Source: DATKQI01 sp035532755 (GTDB lineage Bacteria; Pseudomonadota; Alphaproteobacteria; Acetobacterales; Acetobacteraceae). Taken from it: a stretch of DNA of 54,278 nt. Below the pieces are notes generated by a model. The model was given only the letters and a program-made list of their open reading frames with translations, had not been told where the DNA came from and ran no database searches. Below are positions 1 through 10,973 of the stretch, piece after piece; the stretch's first letter is position 1; every line of letters starts with the position of its first letter. Location: NCBI GenBank assembly GCA_035532755.1, contig DATKQI010000362.1, positions 1-54,278 on the forward strand, read 5' to 3'. Position numbers and translations under genes: made by a program.

Positions 1-2659
<2,659 letters not shown>

Positions 2660-2789
2660 CGTCTGTCCTGCTGCCCCATCGTTCTGCTCGCCCACGGCCC
2701 CGAACCATCCCCGGCCGCCCGGGACTCGATACAGCCTAGAAATCCAGGAGACAGCCCGAAGGCGCCCCTGCCGTAACGCCGATGCGGGC

Positions 2790-2808
2790 GGGAATCATGC
2801 CGATTCCC
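2790..2808 (-). other. rplL-rpoB intercistronic hairpin
   Basis: A 7-bp stem (GGGAATC/GATTCCC) with a 5-nt loop lies in the 206-base rplL-rpoB gap. It is flanked by further complementary G/C tracts (GGGC and CCGCCC) that could extend the helix with a bulge. There is no U-run, so it does not look like a simple intrinsic terminator. In enterobacteria this gap holds an attenuator and an RNase III processing site; a similar role here is inference from position only. Confidence 0.4.
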
Positions 2809-2865
2809 ACCCGCCCCAGCCCAGCCTCCGAGCGCCGCCCCTGCGGGCCGCGCGCGGATCGCGCC

Positions 2866-3243
2866 TTATTTGACCTCGACAGTCGCGCCCTGCTCTTCCA
2901 GAACCTTCTTGATCTTCGCCGCTTCGTCCTTGTTCGCGCCTTCCTTCACCGTCTTCGGCGCACCCTCCACCAGATCCTTCGCCTCTTTCAGGCCAAGGCC
3001 GGTGATGGTCCGGATCTCCTTGATGACGTTGATCTTCTTGTCCCCGGCGGATGCCAGGATCACGGTGAATTCGGTCTGCTCCTCGACCGGGGCGGCCGCG
3101 GCCGCAGGTGCCGCGGCCGCAGCCATCGCCACCGGCGCGGCGGCCGAGACGCCCCACTTCTCTTCCAGCAGCTTCGACAGCTCCGCCGCCTCGAGAACGG
3201 TCAGGCCGGACAGCTCGTCCACCAGCTTCGACAAATCGGTCAT
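2866..3243 (-). CDS. rplL: 50S ribosomal protein L7/L12
   Basis: 125-residue stalk protein of the large ribosomal subunit that recruits and activates translation GTPases. The three expected parts are visible: an N-terminal dimerisation helix (MTDLSKLVDELSGLTVLEAA), an Ala/Pro-rich hinge around residues 35-55, and a C-terminal globular domain containing the conserved KKINVIKEIRTITGLGLKEA segment that contacts the factors. The length is normal for the family. It follows rplJ with an 82-base gap and precedes rpoB, the usual order. Four copies are expected to bind one L10. Confidence 0.98.
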   Translation of the reverse strand: MTDLSKLVDELSGLTVLEAAELSKLLEEKWGVSAAAPVAMAAAAAPAAAAAPVEEQTEFTVILASAGDKKINVIKEIRTITGLGLKEAKDLVEGAPKTVKEGANKDEAAKIKKVLEEQGATVEVK

Positions 3244-3325
3244 GTTCGTGTGTTCCTACTATCTAGACTTCAGTCGGTTCCATACAAGCCGGGTCCATCC
3301 CGGCTGCCAGTGAGTATCTGCCCGA

Positions 3326-3844
3326 TCAGGCCGCTTCGCCCGTCTTGGCATAGGCCCCGAAGACCCGTGCGAGCTGTCCGGCCGGCGCCTGCAATACGCC
3401 CGCGATCCGCGTGGCCGGGGCGGCGATCAGCCCCAGCAGCTTCGCGCGCAGCGCATCGAGCGACGGCAGTTCGGCCAGCGCCTTCACCCCCGACGCATCG
3501 AGCGTCTGGGTGCCGAGCGCCCCGCCGATCAGCACGAACTTCTCGTTGGTCTTGGCGAACTCGACAGCCGCCTTCGCCACCGCCACCGGATCACGCGACC
3601 ACGCAAGCGCGGTCGGTCCCTTCAGCAGAGGCTTGATGGCATCGAATCGGGTCCCGTCCAGGGCGAGAGTGGTCAGCCGGTTCTTCGCGACCTTGAAATT
3701 CGCCCCTGCCGCACGCATCCGACGCCGCAGATCCGTCACCTGCGCGACCGTGAGCCCCTCGTTGCGGGTCACGATCACCATCGACGTCTCTGCGAACACG
3801 GACGCGAGCGAAGCGACGAATTCCCGCTTCTCCGTACGGTCCAC
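3326..3844 (-). CDS. rplJ: 50S ribosomal protein L10
   Basis: 172-residue L10, the base of the L7/L12 stalk and the likely translational autoregulator of its own operon. The frame is open far upstream, but residues before VDRTEKREFVASLASVFAE do not resemble L10. I therefore place the start at the GTG at 3844, which has GGAGAG six bases upstream. The sequence SMVIVTRNEGLTVAQVTDLR and the following AAGANFKVAKNRLT are characteristic of L10, and the Ala-rich C-terminal helix that binds L7/L12 dimers is present. A 293-base structured leader precedes it. Confidence 0.96.
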   Translation of the reverse strand: MDRTEKREFVASLASVFAETSMVIVTRNEGLTVAQVTDLRRRMRAAGANFKVAKNRLTTLALDGTRFDAIKPLLKGPTALAWSRDPVAVAKAAVEFAKTNEKFVLIGGALGTQTLDASGVKALAELPSLDALRAKLLGLIAAPATRIAGVLQAPAGQLARVFGAYAKTGEAA

Positions 3845-4137
3845 GTTGCTCTCCACGTTATGGCCCAGCGCGAACCTGCCGCGCCGGACCGGACTGCCCA
3901 AGGACCGGAGGCGGTATACCGCACCCGGTCCGGTTCGCCTGTCCACTCAGCCGGAACCGCCAAAGCCCCGGGGCAAGCCGCTGGCTGCCCCGACATCCCT
4001 GGCTTCCCCGTCTCCCGCGCGCGGGCCTTGCGGCCCCTTAAGCCATCCCGAAGAACAGCACGTACGGTCTCGGACAGGTTTCGAAGGGTCCCCCCTCCTG
4101 CCCGCCGGCGGTTTCCCGCCGGCGTATCTCTAGCCGC
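3845..4137 (-). promoter_or_regulatory. structured rplJ leader (L10-leader-like)
   Basis: The 293-base non-coding stretch between rplA and rplJ holds several strong hairpins on the transcribed strand. One at 4103-4124 has a 9-bp stem closed by a GAAA tetraloop. One at 4023-4036 is GGGCC-GCAA-GGCCC. One at 3970-3991 is about 9 bp with a one-base bulge. One at 3902-3931 has a 7-bp outer stem around the 12-base palindrome GCGGTATACCGC. In many bacteria L10 or L10-L12 binds the mRNA just here to repress rplJL translation, and the position and structure fit that. I could not test it against the L10-leader covariance model. Confidence 0.55.
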
Positions 4138-4830
4138 TCAGCCGGCGAGGCTCGCCACATCCACCCGCACGCCGGGGCCCATGGTGGAGCTCAGCGCCAC
4201 CTTCTGGACATAGGTTCCCTTCGCTCCGGCCGGCTTTGCCTTCTGGATGGCATCGACGAACACGCGCGCGTTCTCGAGCAGCTTCTCCTCGGGGAAGCTC
4301 GCCTTGCCGATGCCGGCGTGAATGATCCCCGCCTTCTCGGCACGGAACTCCACCTGGCCCGATTTCGCCGCGGTGATGGCACCCTTCACGTCCATCGTCA
4401 CGGTGCCGAGCTTGGGGTTCGGCATCAGTCCGCGCGGGCCCAGAATCTTGCCCAGCCGGCCGACCAGCGCCATCATGTCCGGGGTCGCGATGCAACGGTC
4501 GAACGCGATCTCGCCGGCCTGCACCTTCTCGGCGAGGTCGTCGGCACCCACCACGTCGGCGCCGGCGGCAGCAGCTTCCTCGGCCTTCGCGCCACGGGCG
4601 AACACGCCCACGCGCACCGTCTTGCCGGTGCCGTTCGGCAGGGAAACCAGCCCGCGCACCATCTGGTCCGCATGGCGCGGATCGATCCCGAGATTCATCG
4701 ACAGCTCGACCGTCTCGTCGAACTTCGCCTTGGCATTGGTCTTCACGAGCTTGATCGCCTCGCCCAGCGCATAGGTCCGGGTGCGGTCGAAACTGGTGTA
4801 GCCGTTGGCGAGCCGCTTGTTCATGGCCAT
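4138..4830 (-). CDS. rplA: 50S ribosomal protein L1
   Basis: 230-residue L1, which binds 23S rRNA at the mobile L1 stalk and controls E-site tRNA release; in E. coli it also represses the L11 operon. Diagnostic segments include KFDETVELSMNLGIDPRHAD, RVGVFARG, and GRLGKILGPRGLMPNPKLGT. The chosen start is the ATG at 4830 (MAMNKRLANGY), with GGAGGG eight bases upstream and four bases after the rplK stop. The longer open frame starting at 4899 overlaps rplK and is not L1-like. Confidence 0.97.
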   Translation of the reverse strand: MAMNKRLANGYTSFDRTRTYALGEAIKLVKTNAKAKFDETVELSMNLGIDPRHADQMVRGLVSLPNGTGKTVRVGVFARGAKAEEAAAAGADVVGADDLAEKVQAGEIAFDRCIATPDMMALVGRLGKILGPRGLMPNPKLGTVTMDVKGAITAAKSGQVEFRAEKAGIIHAGIGKASFPEEKLLENARVFVDAIQKAKPAGAKGTYVQKVALSSTMGPGVRVDVASLAG

Positions 4831-4834
4831 CGCG

Positions 4835-5269
4835 TCAGCCCTCCACCACCGCAAGACCCATCGACCGGGCCGAACCCGCCAGCATGCGCACCGCGCCATC
4901 GACGTCGTTCGCGTTCATGTCCTTCATCTTCTGGACCGCGATTTCGCGCAGTTGCGCGATGGTCACCTGGCCCACCGTCGCGCCCTTGCCGGCGGTGGTG
5001 GACCCTTTTTCGATCTTCGCGGCCTTCATCAGGAAATACGTGTTCGGCGGGGTCTTGGTGATGAAGGTGAAGGTGCGGTCGGCAAAGGCGGTGATGACCA
5101 CCGGCACCGGCATCCCGGGTTCCATACCCTGGGTTACCGCATTGAATTCCTTGCAGAATTGCATGATGTTCAGGCCGCGCTGCCCCAGCGCCGGCCCTAC
5201 CGGCGGCGATGGATTGGCCTTGCCGGCCGGAATTTGCAGCTTGACGTAGCCGACGATTTTCTTCGCCAT
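4835..5269 (-). CDS. rplK: 50S ribosomal protein L11
   Basis: 144-residue L11, part of the GTPase-associated centre, which binds the thiostrepton loop of 23S rRNA and activates RelA. It starts MAKKIVGYVKLQIPAGKANP and continues with the proline-rich PSPPVGPALGQRGLNIM motif. The start at 5269 has GGAG nine bases upstream; the longer frame from 5311 adds residues unlike L11. It is the first gene of the ribosomal-protein/rpoB unit here. No nusG or secE lies upstream, which is unusual: the next gene upstream on the same strand is a flagellar-locus glycosyltransferase ending at 5428. Confidence 0.97.
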   Translation of the reverse strand: MAKKIVGYVKLQIPAGKANPSPPVGPALGQRGLNIMQFCKEFNAVTQGMEPGMPVPVVITAFADRTFTFITKTPPNTYFLMKAAKIEKGSTTAGKGATVGQVTIAQLREIAVQKMKDMNANDVDGAVRMLAGSARSMGLAVVEG

Positions 5270-5378
5270 ATCCCTGGCTCCTGTGGCGCGCCGCGCCGTT
5301 GTCGTGTCCAAGGACCGCGGTACAACCGATCCATGGCCGCAAGGCCGCAGATCTCCCGCGTTCCGATCAAGCGCCGGC

Positions 5379-5406
5379 CTCTAGCCGATCGCGCGCGCCC
5401 TGTCCA
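5379..5406 (-). promoter_or_regulatory. weak candidate promoter for the rplK operon
   Basis: On the minus strand TGGACA (5401-5406) lies 15-16 bases before GCTAGA/CTAGAG (5379-5385), about 110 bases upstream of rplK. The -35 matches five of six consensus bases and the -10 is poor. It is the best sigma-70-like pair seen in the 158-base gap. A separate promoter is expected because the gene upstream belongs to a flagellar unit. Confidence 0.25.
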
Positions 5407-5427
5407 GACTCATTTTTCCGCGCCGCC

Positions 5428-7626
5428 CTACATGGCCTGGATATCGGATCCCCGGGGAGTCCGGCACCATTCGGCCCAGGCATGCCGCAAGGCGGCCCCC
5501 AGGTTGCGGCCGAAGCGCGGCGCATCGCACAGCGGACTCGCCTTCACCCGCACCCGCAGCCCGGCCCGCAAGGCGGCCAGCGCCGGCAGATCCGCAGCTT
5601 TCCGCACCGCCAGCGCCACATAGCCCGCCTCATCCTCCGCCACCCAGTCGGCCAACCCCACATTGACCAGATGGCTGAATGCATGGCGCGCGGCGAAGAT
5701 CTCTCCGGGCATGGTGATGGTCGGCACCCCCATCCACAGCGCCTCGATCGTCGTCAACCCGCCGGTGTAGGGGAACGGGTCGAGCACGATATCGATATCG
5801 TTGTACTCGTCCAGCAGAGCCCGGTGCCGTGAGCCGCCGCGAAACTCCACCCGCTCCGCCCCGATACCCTGCGCGGCGAAGGCAGCGCGCAGGCGCTCCG
5901 CGGTGGCCGCCTCGGCCACCTGATGGGCTTTCAGCACCAGACGGGATTCCGACACCTGGCGCAGCACCGCGCTCCAGGCCGCGAGCACTCGCGGGGTCAC
6001 TTTGGCGAGATTATTGAAGCAGCCGAAGGTCACATGGCCGCGCGCCAATGCCGGCAGTGCGCCCACATCCGGGGCATAAGGCGGCGGGCTGTAGCAGACA
6101 TAGCCGTCGGGGAGGATCAGCAGCCGCTCGGTGTACAGCGGGGCCAGATCCGGCGGCGTCTCCCACCGGTCGGAGATGAGCCAGTCCATCTCGGGCAGGC
6201 CGGTGCTGTGGTACTGGCAGCCGACCCATTTCACCTGCACCGGCGCCGGCCGCTGTGCGCACACGGGCAGGCGCCCGGAATCGCCGTGGCCACCCAGATC
6301 AATCAGCACATCGATGGCCTCGGCACGGATCAGCGCCGCCAGCGCGGCGTCGCTCAGCGCCCCGGTGTCGTGCCAGACGCTGGCGATTTGCCGGAAACGG
6401 CGGGCGAGATGGTCTTCCGCCGTGATCTCCGCGAAGGCAATCAGATCAAACTGCGCCGGATCCAGCGTCTCGAAGCCGGCGATGGTCAGCCAGCCCACCG
6501 GATGCACTTTCAGAGAAGGCGACAGCAATCCCACGCGCAATCGCCGCTTCGGGTCCGGTTCGTTGGCGAAAGGCGCGACCGGACCGCGCGGCAGCCGGGC
6601 TGCACATTCCTGCAAGGCTGCCAGCATCTCCGCGCCACGCACCTTCTCGGCATAGCTCATCACCTGGCACAGGGCGCGGCGCGGCCGGTGCGATGCCGGA
6701 TCGGCGGCGATCGCCTGCCGCGCCACGCCGAGTGCCTCGGCCTGCATCCCCACCGAGGTGGTTGCCGCCGCCAGGTTGCACAGTGTGGTGACACTGCCTT
6801 CGTGCAGCCGGTCCAGCGCGATCAGCTCCTCGCGGGCCGCCTCGTAGCGATACAGCCGCAGCAGCACGACCGCCCGATCATACCGCAGATCAAGATCGGC
6901 CGGGTCGAGCGCGATGGCGCGGCGCAGCGCCTGCTCGGCATCGCCCAGACGCAGCGTGCGGGCGAGCAGCCGGCCCAGAACGGCCACCGGCGGCGCCTGG
7001 TCCGGCGCCAGCACCGCCGCCGCCTCGAACATGTCGATCGCCGCGTCACGCAGGCCAAGGCGATCCAGGACCACGCCGCGAGCCATCAGATGCACCACGC
7101 TCAGCGGATCGGCGGCACTCGCCGCGTTCAGCCGCGCCAGCTCCGTTTCGGCCGATCCGGCGGTGCAAGCCGCTTCCACACGCTTGAGAGCATAGGCGAG
7201 TTCACCCGGGGCGAGCACCTGAGCCTCGGTGAACGCCGCTTCGGCGGCGGCATGATCGCCGGTCTGCACCAGCGCCACCCCGAGCGCATCCCAGGCCGCC
7301 GCATCGTCCGGCGCGTGGCCGCAGCGGCGCAGCAGCAGCGATTGCGCCCGTGCGCCTTGCCCCTGGTCGATCAGGAGCCCCGCCAGCCCGAGAAGGGCCT
7401 CCCGCCGCGTCGGCGACATGCCCAGCACGTGCAGAAACGCCGCTTCCGCCTCCTGAAACCGGCCGGACCGGCGCAATGCCTCAGCCCGCCGCAGCGGCGG
7501 CTCGTCCCACCCCGGGTATGACACTTCCATCCGGCTCAACCGATCGAGGGCAAGCCCCTCCTCGCCTGCCAGCGCGTCCCGCAACATCGCCACCGGGTCG
7601 GGTGCCAGGGCCGCCACGTCAGCCAT
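5428..7626 (-). CDS. TPR-containing GT41 (SPINDLY/OGT-like) glycosyltransferase, candidate flagellin glycosyltransferase
   Basis: 732 residues. The N-terminal half (about residues 45-345) is a series of helical tetratricopeptide-like repeats. The C-terminal half (about 355-720) is an O-GlcNAc-transferase-type (GT41) catalytic domain. Recognisable blocks are HPVGWL near 375, QVKWVGCQYHSTGLPEMDWL at 464-483, FGCFNNLAKVTP near 534, and DIDIVLDPFPYTGGLTTIEA at 610-629. Caulobacter FlmG has the same TPR-GT41 architecture and glycosylates flagellin. The flagellin gene in the same strand run makes that role likely here, but the sugar is unknown. The ATG at 7626 overlaps the preceding methyltransferase stop by eight bases, implying coupled translation. 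The frame extended upstream to 7929 only reads through that gene. Confidence 0.85.
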   Translation of the reverse strand: MADVAALAPDPVAMLRDALAGEEGLALDRLSRMEVSYPGWDEPPLRRAEALRRSGRFQEAEAAFLHVLGMSPTRREALLGLAGLLIDQGQGARAQSLLLRRCGHAPDDAAAWDALGVALVQTGDHAAAEAAFTEAQVLAPGELAYALKRVEAACTAGSAETELARLNAASAADPLSVVHLMARGVVLDRLGLRDAAIDMFEAAAVLAPDQAPPVAVLGRLLARTLRLGDAEQALRRAIALDPADLDLRYDRAVVLLRLYRYEAAREELIALDRLHEGSVTTLCNLAAATTSVGMQAEALGVARQAIAADPASHRPRRALCQVMSYAEKVRGAEMLAALQECAARLPRGPVAPFANEPDPKRRLRVGLLSPSLKVHPVGWLTIAGFETLDPAQFDLIAFAEITAEDHLARRFRQIASVWHDTGALSDAALAALIRAEAIDVLIDLGGHGDSGRLPVCAQRPAPVQVKWVGCQYHSTGLPEMDWLISDRWETPPDLAPLYTERLLILPDGYVCYSPPPYAPDVGALPALARGHVTFGCFNNLAKVTPRVLAAWSAVLRQVSESRLVLKAHQVAEAATAERLRAAFAAQGIGAERVEFRGGSRHRALLDEYNDIDIVLDPFPYTGGLTTIEALWMGVPTITMPGEIFAARHAFSHLVNVGLADWVAEDEAGYVALAVRKAADLPALAALRAGLRVRVKASPLCDAPRFGRNLGAALRHAWAEWCRTPRGSDIQAM

Positions 7627-9079
7627 CGTGGCGCACCCGCTCCAGCACGACGAGCAAGCCCGGCACCGGCGCGCCCATCTCTCGGCGCTGCTCCTCCTCC
7701 GCGAATGCGCGAATGACGAAGCCCGCACCGCGCGCCGCACGCTCGACATAGTCGCAATCATGGCCGTAGCGGCCGAGGCGGCCCAGCGCGTAATCGGCAG
7801 TTCCGTCTGCCGCCCCGCCGACATCGGCCAACCGGGTCTCCAGCGAGAACAGGAACAGCCCACCCGGGGTGAGCCGCTCGTGCACCCGTGCCAGCACCGT
7901 CTCCAGCGCGCCGAAATAGCACAGCACATCTGCCGCCAGGATCAGTGGCCACCGCCGTTCGTCCCTGCCGAGCCAGCCAAGCAGTTCGGCCTCGTGCAGC
8001 TCGGCGTACAGCCCCTTCTGCCGCGCCACCGCCAGCATCGCCGGGGACAGATCGACGCCCACCCAGGGGCCCACCGGTAATTCCGCCGCTACCAGCCCAA
8101 CCAGCCCGGTGCCGCAACCGAGGTCGAGCACCGGGCCCACAGGCCTGCCCACCGGGTCCGGCGGCACGAGACGGCGCACCATGGCGTACAGCAATCCCGG
8201 CACCCGGTAGCCGAGCGAGATCAGATGCGCCTCGAAGCGGTTCGCATAGCCATCGAATACCGCGCGCACATAGGTATCGGGCGCGCGGTCATATCCCGGC
8301 AGCGCACCGGCGGCAGCCACCAGATGCCGGACATAGGAATCATGCGGCCCCAGCTTCAACGTCTCACGGTAGGCCTCCGCTGCCGCGTCGTGGCGGCCGA
8401 GGCTGGACAGCGCATGGCCCTGCAGCCCGAACGCACACGCATCGGCGATGCCTGCCTGCCGCGCCGCCTCGGTCAGCGCCACCGCACCGGTGAAGTCGCG
8501 CTGCCGCATCGCCAGCAGCGCGGCGGCATTGCGCAGATCGATCCCGGCCGGCATGCGCGCGATCGCCGCCGCCAGCGCGGCCGCCGCTGCGCTCTCTTGG
8601 CCTTCGATCTCATATGCGCGCGCCAGGGCGATGGCGGCCGCGGCATTGTCCGGCAACGCGGCCACCGACTCCTGCAGACAGGCCAACGCATCCGCGCCAC
8701 GATCGAGGTCGATCAGCACGATTCCAAGCAACGCCTTCGCTTCCGGGTCCGCCGGATCCAGAATCACGGCGTCGGCCGCATCGGCGGCTGCCCCTGCCGG
8801 GTCATCCAGCTTCATCCGGATCTCCGCCCGCGCCTTGTGGAGGGAGGCCGATCCAGCTGTTCGAGCTATTGCTTGGTCCAGCATCGCCAGCGCCATCTCC
8901 GGCCGCCCCTCGGCCAGCAGAAGTTTCGTTTCCAAGCAGGCAAGGTCCACTGCCGGCGGGGCGAGGCGCCGCAGCGCATCGAACAGCGGGCGGGCCACGC
9001 TCAGCCGCCCGTTGCCGACGAGATGGCGAACCCGCGTCGCTAATGCGGATGGCTCGATCGACGTGGCAAGCTCAGTCAT
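7619..9079 (-). CDS. TPR-repeat SAM-dependent methyltransferase
   Basis: 486 residues. Residues 1-265 are Ala-rich helical TPR-like repeats. A class I SAM-dependent methyltransferase domain follows, with glycine-rich motif I VLDLGCGTGLVG at 317-328 and the acidic motif GVDLSP at 341-346. The linker VFDGYANRFEAHLISLGYRV resembles the family of predicted TPR methyltransferases (COG4976 type). The ATG at 9079 has AAGGAG eight bases upstream; that Shine-Dalgarno falls partly in a 5-bp hairpin (GGCTC-AAAAG-GAGCC). It overlaps the GT41 gene, and both follow flagellin genes. Methylation of flagellin or of its glycan is plausible, but the substrate is not shown by sequence. Confidence 0.85.
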   Translation of the reverse strand: MTELATSIEPSALATRVRHLVGNGRLSVARPLFDALRRLAPPAVDLACLETKLLLAEGRPEMALAMLDQAIARTAGSASLHKARAEIRMKLDDPAGAAADAADAVILDPADPEAKALLGIVLIDLDRGADALACLQESVAALPDNAAAAIALARAYEIEGQESAAAAALAAAIARMPAGIDLRNAAALLAMRQRDFTGAVALTEAARQAGIADACAFGLQGHALSSLGRHDAAAEAYRETLKLGPHDSYVRHLVAAAGALPGYDRAPDTYVRAVFDGYANRFEAHLISLGYRVPGLLYAMVRRLVPPDPVGRPVGPVLDLGCGTGLVGLVAAELPVGPWVGVDLSPAMLAVARQKGLYAELHEAELLGWLGRDERRWPLILAADVLCYFGALETVLARVHERLTPGGLFLFSLETRLADVGGAADGTADYALGRLGRYGHDCDYVERAARGAGFVIRAFAEEEQRREMGAPVPGLLVVLERVRHDG

Positions 9080-9164
9080 GCAGGGCTCCTTTTGAGCCGA
9101 TGGGAAACGGGTGCAGAAGACCATGTGACCAGGTCGCGCGAACGATCGGCAGTACGTCGCGCCT

Positions 9165-10010
9165 TCAAACCAGCAGACCCTGTGCCTGCACCGCCAGCGC
9201 ATCGAGATTGGTCTGGCTGGATGTGCCGGCCGCATTCTGCTGCGTTGCGATCAGATAGCGCTGGACAAAGCTCTCGACGAACTTCGGATCCTTGAACTGG
9301 GTGATGTCGAGCTGGGTGGTGATCGCTTTCTCCTGCGCGCCCAGATCCTGATAGGCAATCTGCAGCGGGATGCCGAGTGCGGTGGTGACGACTTGCCGCA
9401 TAACCGGATCGCCCAGAATCTGATCGACCGAAGTGATGCCGGACGCCTCTGCCCGGAAGGTCAGCGCGTTCGACAGCCCCGGTGTCGCGGCATCCAGAGA
9501 TTGCCGCCACGTCACCTCGGCGTACGCATTGGCGAGCGTGCTGAGCACCTTCGGATTCTGAATGATCGAAAGGCCCTTGTTGGCGAAATCATAGGTCTGG
9601 GCCACCGCCTTCCAATTCGTGTCCGACAGCGTATTCGCGAGCGCATTCGGATCGTTCACGTTCGACAGAAGCGCCTGCTGCGCCAGGGCCGTATAGGGCA
9701 GATCGGCGCCCAGGCCGTTGGCCGTCAGCAACACCTTCATCACCGTCGGGTTCTGAAGCAGGTCCTGCGGCGACTTGGCCGACTGCACGCCAGCCTGGAA
9801 GGCGGCAATGTCGCGCTGAACCTGCGGTTCCGCCGCCGTTGTCGCGATATCGTTGGCTTGGTTCTGTTCGGCCTGTTGCAGCGCCCGCACCGGGTCCTGG
9901 TTGCTGGTGGCCCCGGTTCCGGCGGCTTGCCCGTAAATCGTGTTCAGCAGGTTGGCGGCAACGGAACCATCGGGTGGCGTACCGAACAGCATCGTCAAAT
10001 CGATTGCCAT
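9165..10010 (-). CDS. DUF1217-like flagellar-locus protein
   Basis: 281 residues, starting MAIDLTMLFGTPPDGSVAAN. It is rich in Ala, Gln, Asn, Thr and Asp, with repeated helix-forming stretches and short NPTVMKVLL/NPKVLSTLA-like segments. It has no obvious membrane span and no cysteine. The composition and the DPVMRQVVTTALGIP and FKDPKFVESFVQRYL segments fit the DUF1217 family, found in alphaproteobacterial flagellar clusters and of unknown function. It lies between flaF and the modification enzymes on the same strand. The start at 10010 has TAGGAA upstream. The family assignment is from memory of the pattern, so moderate. Confidence 0.75.
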   Translation of the reverse strand: MAIDLTMLFGTPPDGSVAANLLNTIYGQAAGTGATSNQDPVRALQQAEQNQANDIATTAAEPQVQRDIAAFQAGVQSAKSPQDLLQNPTVMKVLLTANGLGADLPYTALAQQALLSNVNDPNALANTLSDTNWKAVAQTYDFANKGLSIIQNPKVLSTLANAYAEVTWRQSLDAATPGLSNALTFRAEASGITSVDQILGDPVMRQVVTTALGIPLQIAYQDLGAQEKAITTQLDITQFKDPKFVESFVQRYLIATQQNAAGTSSQTNLDALAVQAQGLLV

Positions 10011-10036
10011 GGCGTTCCTACCGTATCCGGCCGGTT

Positions 10037-10381
10037 TCAGGCGCCAACCAACCCGGCCGCAATGCTGTCATTCACGACGATCAGGAAATCGAGATTCGGC
10101 GCGTCCCGATCCATCTCCCGCTGAACGCTCAGCCCGACCGAGACGATCGAAGCCCGCAACGCGTCGGGCAGCCGGTTCGCCGGGTCACGCACAAGATCCA
10201 TCACTGTCATCCACAGGCGCCGATTGTCGGCAAGCGCGCGCACACGGGCCACAAGCCCCGCGTCACGCGCAGCATGCAGCGCGCCGTTGGCCCGGCGGAA
10301 CACGTCCGCCTCCTGCTCACGCACGTCGCGCTGGGACGAGGCGGCCTCATAGGCGCGCGCGGCATAATTCATCGTTGGCAT
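10037..10381 (-). CDS. flaF: flagellar biosynthesis regulator FlaF
   Basis: 114-residue FlaF, the alphaproteobacterial partner of FlbT in post-transcriptional control of flagellin; in Caulobacter FlaF is needed for flagellin translation or secretion while FlbT represses. Recognisable from MNYAARAYEAASSQRDVREQ near the N-terminus and LDFLIVVNDSIAAGL near the C-terminus. I place the start at the ATG at 10381 (MPTMNYA), with GGAG nine bases upstream; an ATG three codons later is possible. The upstream extension overlaps flbT in another frame and is spurious. Confidence 0.92.
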   Translation of the reverse strand: MPTMNYAARAYEAASSQRDVREQEADVFRRANGALHAARDAGLVARVRALADNRRLWMTVMDLVRDPANRLPDALRASIVSVGLSVQREMDRDAPNLDFLIVVNDSIAAGLVGA

Positions 10382-10434
10382 TAGGATATCTCCGTATCCA
10401 TGAAGGCGCGGCTCCGGCCCATTTCCCCGGAAAA

Positions 10435-10887
10435 TCATGGAGTGAAACCTGACGCGAAGCCGCCGGACGGTGCAGCAGCCATGCCGGATATCACGTCGCG
10501 TTCCAGCACCGCATCCTCGTGGCGAATGATGCGTCGCGCCAGTTTCAGCGCGTGGTAGCAATCATCCGCTTCCGCCGCAGCCAACGCACGATCGAGGATT
10601 TCACGCGCGAGCGTTGAAGTCGTCACTCGATTGAATGCGTCAATCAGGTCGCGCGCAGCGGCCAGGCCACGCGGTCGCTCCTCATCCGTGCCGATATAGG
10701 CGGATTGCAAGGCAAAATAGATGCGCCGCGCCGGGCTGTCCGCCTGATCGGGCGGCATGATCTGCTTGCCGAACAGGAACCTGGCCTTGGCGGTCAACTC
10801 GATGCGCGTTTTGGTCCGGAACCGGATCGGTGCGCCGTTGACGATCATCACCTCTCCCTGGCGCAGCTCAAGAACCAGATTCGACAT
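10435..10887 (-). CDS. flbT: flagellin translation regulator FlbT
   Basis: 150-residue FlbT, an RNA-binding repressor that in Caulobacter acts on the 5' untranslated region of flagellin mRNA and links filament synthesis to hook completion. Family features are LELRQGEVMIVNGAPIRF near the N-terminus, FLFGKQIMPPDQADSPARRI, and YIGTDEE in the middle. The start at 10887 has AAGGAG eight bases upstream. It lies between the flagellin gene and flaF, the normal alphaproteobacterial grouping. It presumably regulates the adjacent flagellin message. Confidence 0.94.
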   Translation of the reverse strand: MSNLVLELRQGEVMIVNGAPIRFRTKTRIELTAKARFLFGKQIMPPDQADSPARRIYFALQSAYIGTDEERPRGLAAARDLIDAFNRVTTSTLAREILDRALAAAEADDCYHALKLARRIIRHEDAVLERDVISGMAAAPSGGFASGFTP

Positions 10888-10940
10888 GCGCTCCTTTCTG
10901 GCCTCTTACGCCATCGGCTCCCGACAGATCACGCGGAAGC

Positions 10941-10965
10941 GGCGGCCGCCGTTCTGCCGGCCGCC
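10941..10965 (-). terminator. hairpin after the flagellin gene
   Basis: Nine bases after the flagellin stop, the minus strand can form an 8-bp all-G/C stem (GGCGGCCG/CGGCCGCC) with a 9-nt loop. No U-run follows, so it is more likely a 3'-stabilising or processing hairpin that sets flagellin mRNA apart from flbT-flaF than a strong intrinsic terminator. Confidence 0.35.
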
Positions 10966-10973
10966 TCATCCTC

